A stretch of 64,000 nucleotides of DNA. It comes from Clostridia bacterium. GTDB taxonomy: Bacteria > Bacillota > Clostridia > UMGS1840 > HGM11507. Made by a program: the position numbers and the translations under genes. Positions 30,633 through 39,656 of the stretch are shown here, piece after piece (within the stretch, counting starts at the first letter, position 1; every line of letters starts with the position of its first letter). The notes beneath the pieces are model-generated. The model did no database searches. It was not told where the DNA came from and worked only from the letters and a program-made list of their open reading frames with translations. The stretch is from positions 1 through 64,000 of the forward strand of contig JAFQLQ010000002.1 in assembly GCA_017414505.1 (NCBI GenBank). The letters run 5' to 3'.

Positions 30633-31727
30633 GTGGATACAACTCTTGATTTAGCCAAAAAGGCGTTAGATACACTAATAAACAAGTTTCCGGTTGAAGA
30701 ACTTCCTCCGGCAAACAGATTTCATTATCACCAGGGAGTTTTTCTTCGTGGTATGGAAGATTATTATGCAGTTCGTGGTGAAAAAGCTTATTACAACTAC
30801 ATAAAAAACTGGATAGATTTGCATGTAACCGAAGACGGAAATTTAGAAAATTCCAATTTTAAAGAGTTTGATGATCTTCAGCCTCTGAATCTTGTTTTTC
30901 GTATTTATGAAGAAACACAAGATGAAAGATATAAAAAAGTTTTAGATAACGTTATGCCTCTTTATCTTAACTGGGAGACTAACTCAAAAGGCGGTTTCTG
31001 GCATAAAAAGCATATGCAGAATCAGATGTGGCTTGATTCTTTATATATGGCAGGACCTCTAGGTGTGCACTATGGTGCTTTTTCCGGAAAATATGAATAT
31101 ATTGATCTCATCATTCTTCAGCTTGAATTAATGTGGAAGTATATGAGAGATGAAAAAACAGGACTTTTGTATCATGCGTGGGATGAATCAAAACAAAAAA
31201 TGTGGGCTGATACAAAAACCGGTTTAGCGCCTTGCTTCTGGGGAAGATCTATAGGATGGTTACCTGTTGCTATGGTTGATATTCTTGATTTTCTGCCTGA
31301 AAATCATCCTAAACGTGAAATGGTAATAAATTGCCTTAAAACTCTTATTGAATCTGTATGTGATTATCAGGATGAAGAAAGCGGTATGTGGTATCAGGTT
31401 GTAAATCGCGGACTTGATGAAAACAACTGGCTTGAAAGCTCGTGTACCTGTCTTTTTGCCTGCAGTATAGCCAAGGGAATAAGAATGGGTTATCTTGATA
31501 AGAAATACGCCGATAATGCAAAAAAAGCATACCGGGGTGTACTGAAATACACCAGGGAAGAGGGTAACGAATTTTATGTTGATAATATCTGTATAGGTAC
31601 AGGTGTTATGAATTATGAGGGTTATCTTGCCCGTCCCACAAGCACAAACGATTTACACGGTGTAGGAGCTTTCGTTCTTATGTGCTGTGAAATTGCACGC
31701 TTGGAAAGTGAATATCAGAGAGGTTAA
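30633..31727 (+). CDS. Unsaturated rhamnogalacturonyl/glucuronyl hydrolase, GH105/GH88 type
   Basis: A 364-residue enzyme without signal peptide, hence cytoplasmic. It has an alpha/alpha six-barrel fold with the family motifs HYHQGVFLRGMEDYY, FDDLQPLN (Asp80/Asp81 candidate) and QMWLDSLYMAGPL, where Asp135 matches the general acid Asp143 of YteR. GH105 enzymes hydrate the double bond left by polysaccharide lyases and release the unsaturated uronic acid from short oligosaccharides. This is the enzyme that best links the locus to lyase products. GTG start, with AAAGGAG 6 bases upstream. GH88, which acts on unsaturated chondroitin or hyaluronan disaccharides, is the alternative. Confidence 0.9.
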   Translation: MDTTLDLAKKALDTLINKFPVEELPPANRFHYHQGVFLRGMEDYYAVRGEKAYYNYIKNWIDLHVTEDGNLENSNFKEFDDLQPLNLVFRIYEETQDERYKKVLDNVMPLYLNWETNSKGGFWHKKHMQNQMWLDSLYMAGPLGVHYGAFSGKYEYIDLIILQLELMWKYMRDEKTGLLYHAWDESKQKMWADTKTGLAPCFWGRSIGWLPVAMVDILDFLPENHPKREMVINCLKTLIESVCDYQDEESGMWYQVVNRGLDENNWLESSCTCLFACSIAKGIRMGYLDKKYADNAKKAYRGVLKYTREEGNEFYVDNICIGTGVMNYEGYLARPTSTNDLHGVGAFVLMCCEIARLESEYQRG

Positions 31728-31731
31728 TTAT

Positions 31732-32787
31732 ATGCGTAAATATCTTATTTCAGACCAAGGAAAATTTTATAAAGCCAATTTACACAGTCATTCAACTTTT
31801 TCCGATGGAAAATTAACACCTGCACAGATGAAAGAGTTATATCAGAAACACGGATATTCTATTGTTGCTTTTACAGACCACGATATTTTTCTCCCTCATC
31901 AGGAACTTACAGATGAAAATTTTGTAGCAATAAACGGATATGAGGTTGCTATAAATAATAACTACGACGGTTTTGTTACCGATGACACCAAGCCGGATAT
32001 TAAAAAATGTCATTTATGTTTTCTTGCAGAAGATCCGGAAAACGCAAAACAGGTATGCTGGCACAGAGAAAAATATTTAAGATGGAATACTCCCAAATAT
32101 AAGCATCTTGTTCAGTTTGATGAAAATGAGCCGGATTTTGAACGGGAATACAGCCCGGAATGCATTAATAAAATGATACGAATCGCAAAAGAAAACGGTT
32201 TTTTTGTAACATATAATCATCCAACCTGGTCAAGAGAAGATTACCGTCAGTATACGGCATACGAAGGTATGGATGCTATGGAAATATTCAATTATGCCGC
32301 ATTTGTATCCGGAAACAGTGAAGAAAATGAGCGTGTTTACGAAGATATGCTTCGTGCCGGAAAAAAGATTTATTGTATTGCAGCGGATGATAATCATAAT
32401 AAATTTGAAGAAGGACATCCTCGCCATAATTCTTTTGGTGGATTTATTATGTTAAAGGCTGACAAGCTTGACTATAAAACTGTGATTCAGTCTCTTAAAA
32501 ACGGTGATTTTTATGCATCTACAGGTGCGTTAATTGATGAACTTTATATTGAAGACGGCAAACTTGTTGTTTGTTGCCCCGGTGTGGCAAGAGTTAACTT
32601 TGCTTCTTCTTCAAGACACGGAAGGGCTGTAATTGCAGAACCGGGCGGAACAGTAACCCGTGCGGAATTTCAGCTTAGTCCCAACGATACATTTTTCCGT
32701 ATAAAAGTAGTTGATTTTAAAGGAAAAACTGCTTACAGCAATGCTTATTTTATTGAGAACTACTTACAATATTTTCCAAAGGAGTGA
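31732..32787 (+). CDS. PHP-domain metal-dependent hydrolase, CehA/McbA-like
   Basis: A 351-residue cytoplasmic protein with the PHP metal-binding motifs ANLHSHSTFSDG near the N-terminus, FTDHDIF, YNHPTW and a late AADDNHN. Its last about 90 residues form a beta-rich tail (YIEDGKLVVCC to IKVVDF). PHP proteins hydrolyse phosphoesters or related bonds; this subtype has been tied to carboxylate ester or phosphate chemistry but not to a sugar pathway I can name. The ATG at 31732 was chosen because AGAGAGG lies 8 bases before it and only 4 bases separate it from the GH105 stop. The next gene starts 6 bases after its stop, so all three are likely translated together. Confidence 0.85.
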   Translation: MRKYLISDQGKFYKANLHSHSTFSDGKLTPAQMKELYQKHGYSIVAFTDHDIFLPHQELTDENFVAINGYEVAINNNYDGFVTDDTKPDIKKCHLCFLAEDPENAKQVCWHREKYLRWNTPKYKHLVQFDENEPDFEREYSPECINKMIRIAKENGFFVTYNHPTWSREDYRQYTAYEGMDAMEIFNYAAFVSGNSEENERVYEDMLRAGKKIYCIAADDNHNKFEEGHPRHNSFGGFIMLKADKLDYKTVIQSLKNGDFYASTGALIDELYIEDGKLVVCCPGVARVNFASSSRHGRAVIAEPGGTVTRAEFQLSPNDTFFRIKVVDFKGKTAYSNAYFIENYLQYFPKE

Positions 32788-32793
32788 AATAAA

Positions 32794-33975
32794 ATGCAGG
32801 AAAATTTTGCTGAACAAAATATTTTTTCTGATGCGTTTTTTACTGCTGATATTAGTTATAATAAGGCGACAGAACTCTTGAATCAGGACGGAAAGAATTA
32901 TGATGAATACGGATATCACGATGAAAATTGTGATATTGAAGCAATCTTTTATGAGGGATACAGAAATACAAAAGTCTTTGCTTATCTGGGTATTCCAAAA
33001 GGGATGGAAGGACAGAAATTCCCTGCAATTATACTTCAGCACGGCGGTCTTGGAAAAGCAAAACGCGATTGGGTAAAAAGATGGAACGAGTTTGGATTTG
33101 TTGCAATTGCTCCCGATTTATACGGTCGTGGTCCGGAACCTGATGAAAGTTCTTTTTCAGGTCAAAAAATACATCCTTATGCAGGGATTGCTCCCTGGGG
33201 TGAAACCGGTTTTTTAACAGATTACGAAAATTCCGGAATGTATCAGAGTGTTGTTGATGTAATTTATGCTCACAACCTTTTACGAAAGCTTCCTTGTGTT
33301 GATTGTTCTAAAATCGGTATTACAGGAATTTCGTGGGGTGGTGTTGTAGCAACAATTGTTGCAGGTACAGATAAGCGTCTTGCTTTTGCTTCACCGGTGT
33401 ACGGATGTGGGCATTTGGCGGAAGCAAAAACATATTTTGCTCATAATATACTTGACGAAGATAAAACAACAAAATGGGATCCTGCACATTTTGCGGCAAA
33501 ATCAAAAATTCCCATTTTATATGTAAATGGAGACAGTGACGGTCATTTTTCTGTTGATATCACTTCTGCAACCTGCCTTGATACGCCAAATGGATCGCTT
33601 GCAATTTATCATAACCTTGAGCACGGACAGACACACGGAGACAGTATACAGCAAATTTATAATTTTGCAAAAAGCATAGTAGAAAACAAAGATATTTTTG
33701 TAAAAATTACGGATACACATTTAGCTAACGGAAAACTTTATGTTACAGCAAGTATTCCGGATAATACACAGATAAAAGATGCTGTTTTTTACTATATTAC
33801 AACAGATGAACTACATCACAACGGCGGTGAAGAAATAGGCTGGCAATCAGTAATTGCTGACCGCCAGGAAAATAAATTTGTTTTTACATATCCAAAAGAA
33901 GCAACCTTCGGATATGCGTCTTTAACAGATGAAGATGGAAATATTGTAAGTACACCATTTACTGAATTAAAGTAA
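32794..33975 (+). CDS. Alpha/beta-hydrolase esterase of the acetyl-xylan esterase/dienelactone hydrolase type
   Basis: A 393-residue cytoplasmic serine esterase. The alpha/beta-hydrolase core shows LQHGGLG for the oxyanion region, the nucleophile elbow GISWGG (Ser180), an acid in NGDSDGHF (Asp247 or Asp249) and a late His (LEHGQTHG, His277 or His281). A short beta-rich tail follows (about 300-393). By context it probably removes acetyl groups from imported oligosaccharides, complementing the extracellular SGNH esterase at 34099. It has no signal peptide. It is the last gene of the tightly spaced run; the following gap is 123 bases. Confidence 0.86.
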   Translation: MQENFAEQNIFSDAFFTADISYNKATELLNQDGKNYDEYGYHDENCDIEAIFYEGYRNTKVFAYLGIPKGMEGQKFPAIILQHGGLGKAKRDWVKRWNEFGFVAIAPDLYGRGPEPDESSFSGQKIHPYAGIAPWGETGFLTDYENSGMYQSVVDVIYAHNLLRKLPCVDCSKIGITGISWGGVVATIVAGTDKRLAFASPVYGCGHLAEAKTYFAHNILDEDKTTKWDPAHFAAKSKIPILYVNGDSDGHFSVDITSATCLDTPNGSLAIYHNLEHGQTHGDSIQQIYNFAKSIVENKDIFVKITDTHLANGKLYVTASIPDNTQIKDAVFYYITTDELHHNGGEEIGWQSVIADRQENKFVFTYPKEATFGYASLTDEDGNIVSTPFTELK

Positions 33976-34007
33976 AAATGTTATTAAAATTTCGTTTTTT
34001 TATAAAA

Positions 34008-34028
34008 TTTACGTCAAGTTAACGTAAA
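34008..34028 (+). promoter_or_regulatory. Inverted repeat, candidate activator site
   Basis: TTTACGT (34008-34014) and ACGTAAA (34022-34028) form a perfect 7-base inverted repeat around a 7-base centre. A related TTTTACG follows at 34039-34045. It lies roughly 55 bases upstream of the presumed start point of the 34099 gene, an activator position. A plausible weak promoter is TTTACG (34040-34045), 17 bases, TATATA (34063-34068). Confidence 0.4.
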
Positions 34029-34098
34029 AATATTCTTATTTTACGGGATTTATGTTAATATTTATATATTAAAATAATAATAAAAAGGAGATGCTAAA

Positions 34099-37000
34099 AT
34101 GAAAAAAATTATTTCAATGTTTTTGTGTCTGTGTATGCTGATGACAGTATTTACCGGTTTTGCGGCTGATACAGATACAACAGATGTTAAGGTGTGTAAG
34201 GTTCTTCTTGATGAGAACTTTGAAGGTGAAACTTTAACCAATTTTACAATGGAATCAACAAGTAGTGCGACGGGTGCGGTTAATCCGGTAGGGGAATCAG
34301 ATGCATATGGTTTTGGTACTAAAAATTATTCTATAACATCAGCCAATTCATCACCATATGGTAAAATTGTTTTTGACGAAGTTAATCCTATGACGGAATC
34401 TATGCGTGCAGGAGCGCATAACGAAACTTCTGCAACTTATGGATATACAGTTGAGTTAAGTGCGGATTGGAATCCTTTTGATTACAATACAACGAATGCA
34501 AAAAGTTATCTAGCAATAAGAGGCAGAGAAAAGAAAGAAACTGATTTCCAGCTTGGTCAGTTTATGTATCTTTTATATCAGGGCGGAGATGCTGAAACAA
34601 GCGTTCGTACAATCTCTGTTTGTGACCGTTCCATGGCAGTTGTTGAAACATTTGATTTAACCGAAGTGATTGGCGATGAAGTGTGGGATACTGAGCATAT
34701 ATACAGAATTCGTTTTGTTATGAAACCATATACGGAAGTACGTACAGTTGAACAGGTTGTTGATGGCGAAACAAAAACTTTAAAATACTCTGGTGTAATA
34801 GATATTTATATTGACGGTGTTAAACTATCAACTTTTGAGTATAAAGATGACACCAGAGAAACATATGTTTATGGTTTGTTCTACAGAGCAAACAAAGTTT
34901 ATGCCGGTTCCTTGGATAATATTAAAATGGTTTCTTACTGGGACGCTTTAACTTCTGATACAGATGATGTAGCGACATACATTAATGATGACAAGCTTGT
35001 TTCCGCAATTCGTCGTTGTGAGGCTGAATTGTCAGATATAGCAGAAGATAAAAAGGCTGCATTCAGCAATGCTATTTCTGCAGCAAAAACAGCATATGAA
35101 GCTACTGACAGAACTCAGGCAACAATAGATGAAGCTCTTAAAACTCTTAAAGAAGCCGAAAAAGAAGCTAAAAAAGTTTATAAATACAATACATTATATA
35201 AAGAAGATTTTGAAGGTTCGGATTGTTGTGAATTTAATGCTTTTTCAGCAGATGAGACAAATGAAGGCGGAATTGCAGCTATTGATACCATCAATTCCTG
35301 TTACGGAACTGATGAAAAATGGTATTCGTTGCAGGCAAGCGGTAAATATGGTGTTTACCAACAATTTTCTGCTCCATCCCAAAAAATTCAGGGAAATGCA
35401 ACAAATATCGCTAATAATTATAAAGTCGAACTTTCTTTTGACTACAAAATGCCTGAAGGTATTATTTCGTACATATTAATCAATGCCAATAATGGTAGCG
35501 GAGAATTTCAGAAAGGCGGAAAAATTTTCCAGCTTAATATGAATCCTAATAAAGGAACAGCAGTATTAAATAACAGAAGTGATACTACAGTTGCAGAATT
35601 TAATCTTGCGGATTATGCAAAAGGTGCAATCTTTGCAGAAACTGTTAACAGATTCCGTTTTGTATTTGAACCTGAAACTATAGAAGAGATAGACGGAGTA
35701 AAATATGCCGGAACGCTTAATCTATACATTAATGGAATTAAAGTTTGCGATGCAAAATATGTATCAAATGCAAAAGAATCAGCAATTGCCGGAATGACAA
35801 TAAAAACAGCAGTAAGCAATTCCGGTGCACATTTAGGTTATATTGATAATATTGAAATGATTGAATATGACGACATAACCTGTGCAGTGGAAAATTCTGT
35901 TGCCTATGCAAATTCCGATAGACTTGTTGCTGCAATCCGTGGTGCTGAAAGCCTGAAAGCCGATGCGGAAGTTATTGGTGCAAACATACCTGAAAATTTA
36001 GATACTTTAATAGCTGAGGCAAAAGCTACCTGCGAAACTAAAAATGTAACCACAGAAACTATGAACGCAAAGGCAGATGCTTTAAACAGCTGTGCTAATG
36101 ATTTGAAAAATCTTTTATACAGTTATTCATTTATAAAAGATTTCTCCTGGATTCCCGATGTAGCAGCGGATAATGAAAGAGAAAAAGCTCAGAACTCAAT
36201 TTATGGAAATCTTTATCTTCCCAGTAACTATATGTCCAGCACACGTTCTCTTGATATTACCTGGGAAAGTGATAATACAGGTGTAATTGATTCTGCAGGT
36301 TATGTAACAGGCCCTCTTGTTAATACATATGTAAATTTGAAAGCTATATTTACTGATGGAACAGATAACGATTTTTATGCTGAAAAGAATTTCAAAACAA
36401 GAGTTCTTGCCGGAGGAAATGTAATTTTCAATCAGGTTGTTGAAAGTGCGGATACAACTCCCCAAAAGAACTTTGCACCTGCAAATAAGAAATTCATGCT
36501 TACCGTTTCCGGTAAAGCCGGTGATTATGTCTTTACTCTTGGAGGAAAGGAGATAGCTTATACATTTACCAACGATGGAGATTATGATGTAATTTATGAT
36601 ATTGATAAAAGCACTTACACCATTTATGAAAACTGCAAGCAGGTTTATGAAGGTTCTGTAACACTTGGAACAGTTAAAAATACTATAGTTACAGGTAAGG
36701 AAATGACACGTTTTATGGGCATAGACCTTAACACTGATGAAGCGCTTGTTTCTGCTTACAATTATAACGATGGTGAATATGATTTAGGAGTACCTGTTCC
36801 CGGAAGCACTTTAACAAGTGTTACACTAAAAGCAAGAGTTGATTTAACAAATTCTAAGCTTATTGCGGCTTCTTATTCAGCTGACGGAACATTATATGAT
36901 GTCGATTCCGTAAATGTAAATGCTTCGGAAGGTGAAGCTATCGACGGTACATTTGCCGATGGTGTTAATTTGCCTGATGAAAGCGCATATGACGGTGCTT

Positions 37001-37794
37001 CATTAAAAATCTTCCTATGGAATGCACAGATGGCATCCATTATGAAACCTGTTATTATCTCCGACCTTGGTGCAGAATATGATGAAAGAACAACCGTTTA
37101 TATGATTGGTGATTCTACAATGTGTAACTATTCTGCATACTATTATCCTCGTGCAGGTTGGGGACAGAAATTAGGTAATTATTTTGATGATACAAAGGTA
37201 GTAGTTGATAACCGTGCGGTTAGCGGAAGAACCACCAAATGGTTTAAGGATAAAGGTGAATTTGATAAAATTCTTTCTTCTGTAAAACCCGGTGATTATC
37301 TGATAATGCAGTTTGGACACAATGATCAGAAACCCGCCGCAAACATAAGCCTTAACGATTATAAAGAAAATCTGAAATATTTTGTCGAAAGCGTGCAGGC
37401 AAAAGGCGTTGTTCCTGTAATTTGCAGTTCTATCTCCAGAAGATATTATAACGAAACAACAGGTCTTTATGATCCAACAATCGGTTCTTTGGGAGAATAT
37501 CCTGCTGCCGCTATGGCGGTTGCAACTGAACTTGGTATAACAGGAATTGATTTGTACAGTTATTCAAAAGAAACTCTTGGAAATCTTACAGAAGAAACCT
37601 CCAAACAGTTATATTGCCATGTGCCAAACGATTTTCCCGGTTATGATGAAACTCTGCTGGTAAAATATCAGGACGGAGTAGCAGATAATACTCATTTTAG
37701 TGAATACGGTGCTGACATCTGGGCAAAAGAAGCAGCAAGACTGATCTCCCTGGCAAATCTTTCAATTTCTTCATATGTAAATATTTCCGAATAG
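34099..37794 (+). CDS. Secreted multi-module protein with SGNH/CE12-like acetylesterase domain
   Basis: A 1231-residue exported protein with a signal peptide at 1-22. Two LamG-like modules (about 35-285 and 365-595) are each followed by a helical FIVAR-like segment (290-360 and 605-675). An atrophied bacterial Ig-like domain (about 675-775) and further beta domains lead to a C-terminal SGNH esterase (about 998-1225). That domain has GDSTM with nucleophile Ser1006, GHND with Asn1075 and the acid-base pair Asp1196 and His1199 in DNTHFSEYG. This arrangement matches rhamnogalacturonan acetylesterases (CE12). The enzyme should deacetylate the polymer outside the cell. AAAAGGAG precedes the ATG. 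Confidence 0.88.
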   Translation: MKKIISMFLCLCMLMTVFTGFAADTDTTDVKVCKVLLDENFEGETLTNFTMESTSSATGAVNPVGESDAYGFGTKNYSITSANSSPYGKIVFDEVNPMTESMRAGAHNETSATYGYTVELSADWNPFDYNTTNAKSYLAIRGREKKETDFQLGQFMYLLYQGGDAETSVRTISVCDRSMAVVETFDLTEVIGDEVWDTEHIYRIRFVMKPYTEVRTVEQVVDGETKTLKYSGVIDIYIDGVKLSTFEYKDDTRETYVYGLFYRANKVYAGSLDNIKMVSYWDALTSDTDDVATYINDDKLVSAIRRCEAELSDIAEDKKAAFSNAISAAKTAYEATDRTQATIDEALKTLKEAEKEAKKVYKYNTLYKEDFEGSDCCEFNAFSADETNEGGIAAIDTINSCYGTDEKWYSLQASGKYGVYQQFSAPSQKIQGNATNIANNYKVELSFDYKMPEGIISYILINANNGSGEFQKGGKIFQLNMNPNKGTAVLNNRSDTTVAEFNLADYAKGAIFAETVNRFRFVFEPETIEEIDGVKYAGTLNLYINGIKVCDAKYVSNAKESAIAGMTIKTAVSNSGAHLGYIDNIEMIEYDDITCAVENSVAYANSDRLVAAIRGAESLKADAEVIGANIPENLDTLIAEAKATCETKNVTTETMNAKADALNSCANDLKNLLYSYSFIKDFSWIPDVAADNEREKAQNSIYGNLYLPSNYMSSTRSLDITWESDNTGVIDSAGYVTGPLVNTYVNLKAIFTDGTDNDFYAEKNFKTRVLAGGNVIFNQVVESADTTPQKNFAPANKKFMLTVSGKAGDYVFTLGGKEIAYTFTNDGDYDVIYDIDKSTYTIYENCKQVYEGSVTLGTVKNTIVTGKEMTRFMGIDLNTDEALVSAYNYNDGEYDLGVPVPGSTLTSVTLKARVDLTNSKLIAASYSADGTLYDVDSVNVNASEGEAIDGTFADGVNLPDESAYDGASLKIFLWNAQMASIMKPVIISDLGAEYDERTTVYMIGDSTMCNYSAYYYPRAGWGQKLGNYFDDTKVVVDNRAVSGRTTKWFKDKGEFDKILSSVKPGDYLIMQFGHNDQKPAANISLNDYKENLKYFVESVQAKGVVPVICSSISRRYYNETTGLYDPTIGSLGEYPAAAMAVATELGITGIDLYSYSKETLGNLTEETSKQLYCHVPNDFPGYDETLLVKYQDGVADNTHFSEYGADIWAKEAARLISLANLSISSYVNISE

Positions 37795-37812
37795 AATTTA
37801 TGTATGAAATAA

Positions 37813-37843
37813 AAATGCCATAGCGATTTAAGCTATGGCATTT
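37813..37843. terminator. Hairpin after the acetylesterase gene
   Basis: A 12-base perfect stem (37813-37824 with 37832-37843) has a 7-base loop. The U run is short (TTTATG), so termination may be incomplete and let some transcription reach the metallo-hydrolase gene. Confidence 0.65.
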
Positions 37844-37871
37844 ATGATTAATATTTAAGTGAGGTAAAAGT

Positions 37872-38705
37872 ATGAAAATTAAATATTTGGGAACTGCGGC
37901 TGCAGAAGGTATTCCTGCAATTTTCTGTGAATGTGATAATTGTAAAAAATCAAGAAAAGCAGGCGGAAGAAATATACGAACCCGCAGTCAGGCATTGATT
38001 GACAATACATTGCTGATAGATTTTCCGGCAGATACGTATATGCATTTTCTGGAATATGAGTTGCCGTTGGCAAAAATTAAAAACTGCCTTATTACTCATT
38101 CTCACAGCGACCATCTATATCCGGCTGAACTTATAATGAGAAAAAAAGGATTTTCACATATTAACGATGAAAAACCTCTTGTGTTTTATTCTGATGAAGC
38201 AGGATATAATGATATAAAAGCCGTTAAAGAAGAAAAAAACATAAGTGACGATGATATTCTTGTAAACAAAATAAAACTTTTTAAAGAATTTGAAGTTGAG
38301 GATTATAAAGTTACTGCATTAAGAGCAGCTCATGATCCAAAATCTTCTCCTGTTGTTTATATTATAGAAAAAGACGGAAAAACACTTTTTTATTCCAATG
38401 ATACAAGTGAATATCCGGACGAGAGTATGGAATATCTCAAAAGCTTAAATAAACCGTTTAATCTTATTTCCTTTGATTGCACCGAAGCCTGCCGAAATGC
38501 CACATATGTCGGTCATCTTACACTTGACCGTTGTATAGCGTTAAGAGAAAAACTTTTTGAAGCAGGAGCAGCAGATGAGAAGACAATTTTTGTTTTGAAT
38601 CATTTTTCTCATAACGGAACAAATGTTGTATATGATGAATTTGTACAAATAGCAAAAGCCAATAAATTTGAAGTATCATACGATGGTATGGAAATTGAAT
38701 TTTAA
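37872..38705 (+). CDS. PhnP-like metallo-beta-lactamase-fold hydrolase
   Basis: A 277-residue cytoplasmic hydrolase of the metallo-beta-lactamase fold. Metal ligands are in THSHSDHL, a later DTSEYPD and NHFSHNG. The N-terminal CECDNCKKSR cluster is the structural zinc site seen in PhnP and relatives, which are cyclic phosphodiesterases. No phn genes are nearby, so the substrate is open. ATG preceded by GTGAGG. The next gene, a membrane exporter, starts 23 bases after the stop, so the two are likely co-transcribed. Confidence 0.85.
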   Translation: MKIKYLGTAAAEGIPAIFCECDNCKKSRKAGGRNIRTRSQALIDNTLLIDFPADTYMHFLEYELPLAKIKNCLITHSHSDHLYPAELIMRKKGFSHINDEKPLVFYSDEAGYNDIKAVKEEKNISDDDILVNKIKLFKEFEVEDYKVTALRAAHDPKSSPVVYIIEKDGKTLFYSNDTSEYPDESMEYLKSLNKPFNLISFDCTEACRNATYVGHLTLDRCIALREKLFEAGAADEKTIFVLNHFSHNGTNVVYDEFVQIAKANKFEVSYDGMEIEF

Positions 38706-38728
38706 ACTTGAAAAGAGGCGTAAATTAT

Positions 38729-39454
38729 TTGGAAATACTTAATTACATATTTTTGGTTTTGATAGGTGCCGGTGCAGGATTTGTTCAGCGTGTCAGCGGA
38801 TTTGGATTGGGAATTTTTGCTATGATTTTTTTGCCTCATATAATGTCTTCTCATACCGATGCCGCCACAATTTCTTCAATTTTTGCTTGTGTAACTGCTA
38901 CATACAACGCAATTTGTTACAGAAAAGACGTAGAAATTAAAATCGCTTTGCCTATGATGTGTGCAGCGTTGATTTCTATTCCCATTGCCGTGCATTTCGC
39001 TGCGGTTATACCTGGAGATATTTTTAAAATATTGCTTGGTGTTGTACTGGTTGCTTTAGGAATATATTTCATATTCTTAAACAAAAATATAAAAATAGCT
39101 CCTACCTTTACAAATGGAATTATTGCCGGCACACTTGGAGGGGTGCTTGGAGGCTTGTTTTCAACAGGAGGTCCTCCTGCGGTACTTTATGTAAGCAGTG
39201 CAACAGAAAAAAACATTACATATTTTGCAACTATTCAGTTTTATTTTTGTTTTACAAACATCTATGCAACTACAATGCGTGCTATAAACGGTATAATTCA
39301 TTTTGATATTATAATTTATGCACTTATCGGCATAACCGGATGTATGCTCGGTGACTTTGCAGGAAGACTTGTATTCAACAGACTGGATTCAAAAAAATTA
39401 AAACTGATTATATATATTGGTATGCTGGTTAGCGGTATTATAATGATTGTATAA
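38729..39454 (+). CDS. TauE/SafE family membrane exporter
   Basis: A 241-residue membrane protein with about seven hydrophobic segments. The repeated family signature appears as GFVQRVSGFGLGIFA near the N-terminus and GGVLGGLFSTGGPPA in the middle. Members move small sulfur or carboxylate anions across the membrane; the substrate here is unknown. The TTG at 38729 is preferred because AGAGG lies about 10 bases upstream. An earlier in-frame TTG at 38708 overlaps that site. Followed by a good intrinsic terminator. Confidence 0.85.
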   Translation: MEILNYIFLVLIGAGAGFVQRVSGFGLGIFAMIFLPHIMSSHTDAATISSIFACVTATYNAICYRKDVEIKIALPMMCAALISIPIAVHFAAVIPGDIFKILLGVVLVALGIYFIFLNKNIKIAPTFTNGIIAGTLGGVLGGLFSTGGPPAVLYVSSATEKNITYFATIQFYFCFTNIYATTMRAINGIIHFDIIIYALIGITGCMLGDFAGRLVFNRLDSKKLKLIIYIGMLVSGIIMIV

Positions 39455-39520
39455 AAATAGAGATATTAATATGTTATTGTATATTATAAGACAGAGTTGA
39501 AATTTAATTTGTATTGACAC

Positions 39521-39560
39521 ACAACCTTCAATTAAAATTTATTGGAGGTTGTTTTTATTT
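39521..39560 (+). terminator. Intrinsic terminator after the TauE/SafE gene
   Basis: A 12-base stem with one G-U pair (39521-39532 with 39541-39552) is followed directly by TTTTTATTTTAT. It isolates the upstream pair from nrdJ. Confidence 0.8.
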
Positions 39561-39574
39561 TATAAAAAAATTCC

Positions 39575-39603
39575 TTTACAAAATATATAAATTATGCTAT
39601 TAT
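39575..39603 (+). promoter_or_regulatory. sigma-A promoter of nrdJ
   Basis: TTTACA (39575-39580), a 17-base spacer and TATTAT (39598-39603) preceded by TGC. The predicted start point near 39610 coincides with the 5' edge of a small hairpin (39610-39615 with 39628-39633), just ahead of the ribosome binding site GGAAGGA. Confidence 0.65.
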
Positions 39604-39656
39604 AAAATTACTGTCAGTATAAATGCAGACAGTGGAAGGAATGGGTGTGTTTTATT

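Noticed and set aside
10614-34098. ATP-binding subunit of the sugar ABC importer
   Set aside because: No Walker A/LSGGQ protein is encoded in the locus; the only ABC ATPase in the window (43792) belongs to a Gld-type exporter.
39455-39656. Possible cobalamin riboswitch before B12-dependent nrdJ
   Set aside because: A terminator and then the promoter occupy the gap; the transcribed leader is only about 45 bases, far too short. An NrdR-box-like stretch near 39578-39593 matches only loosely.
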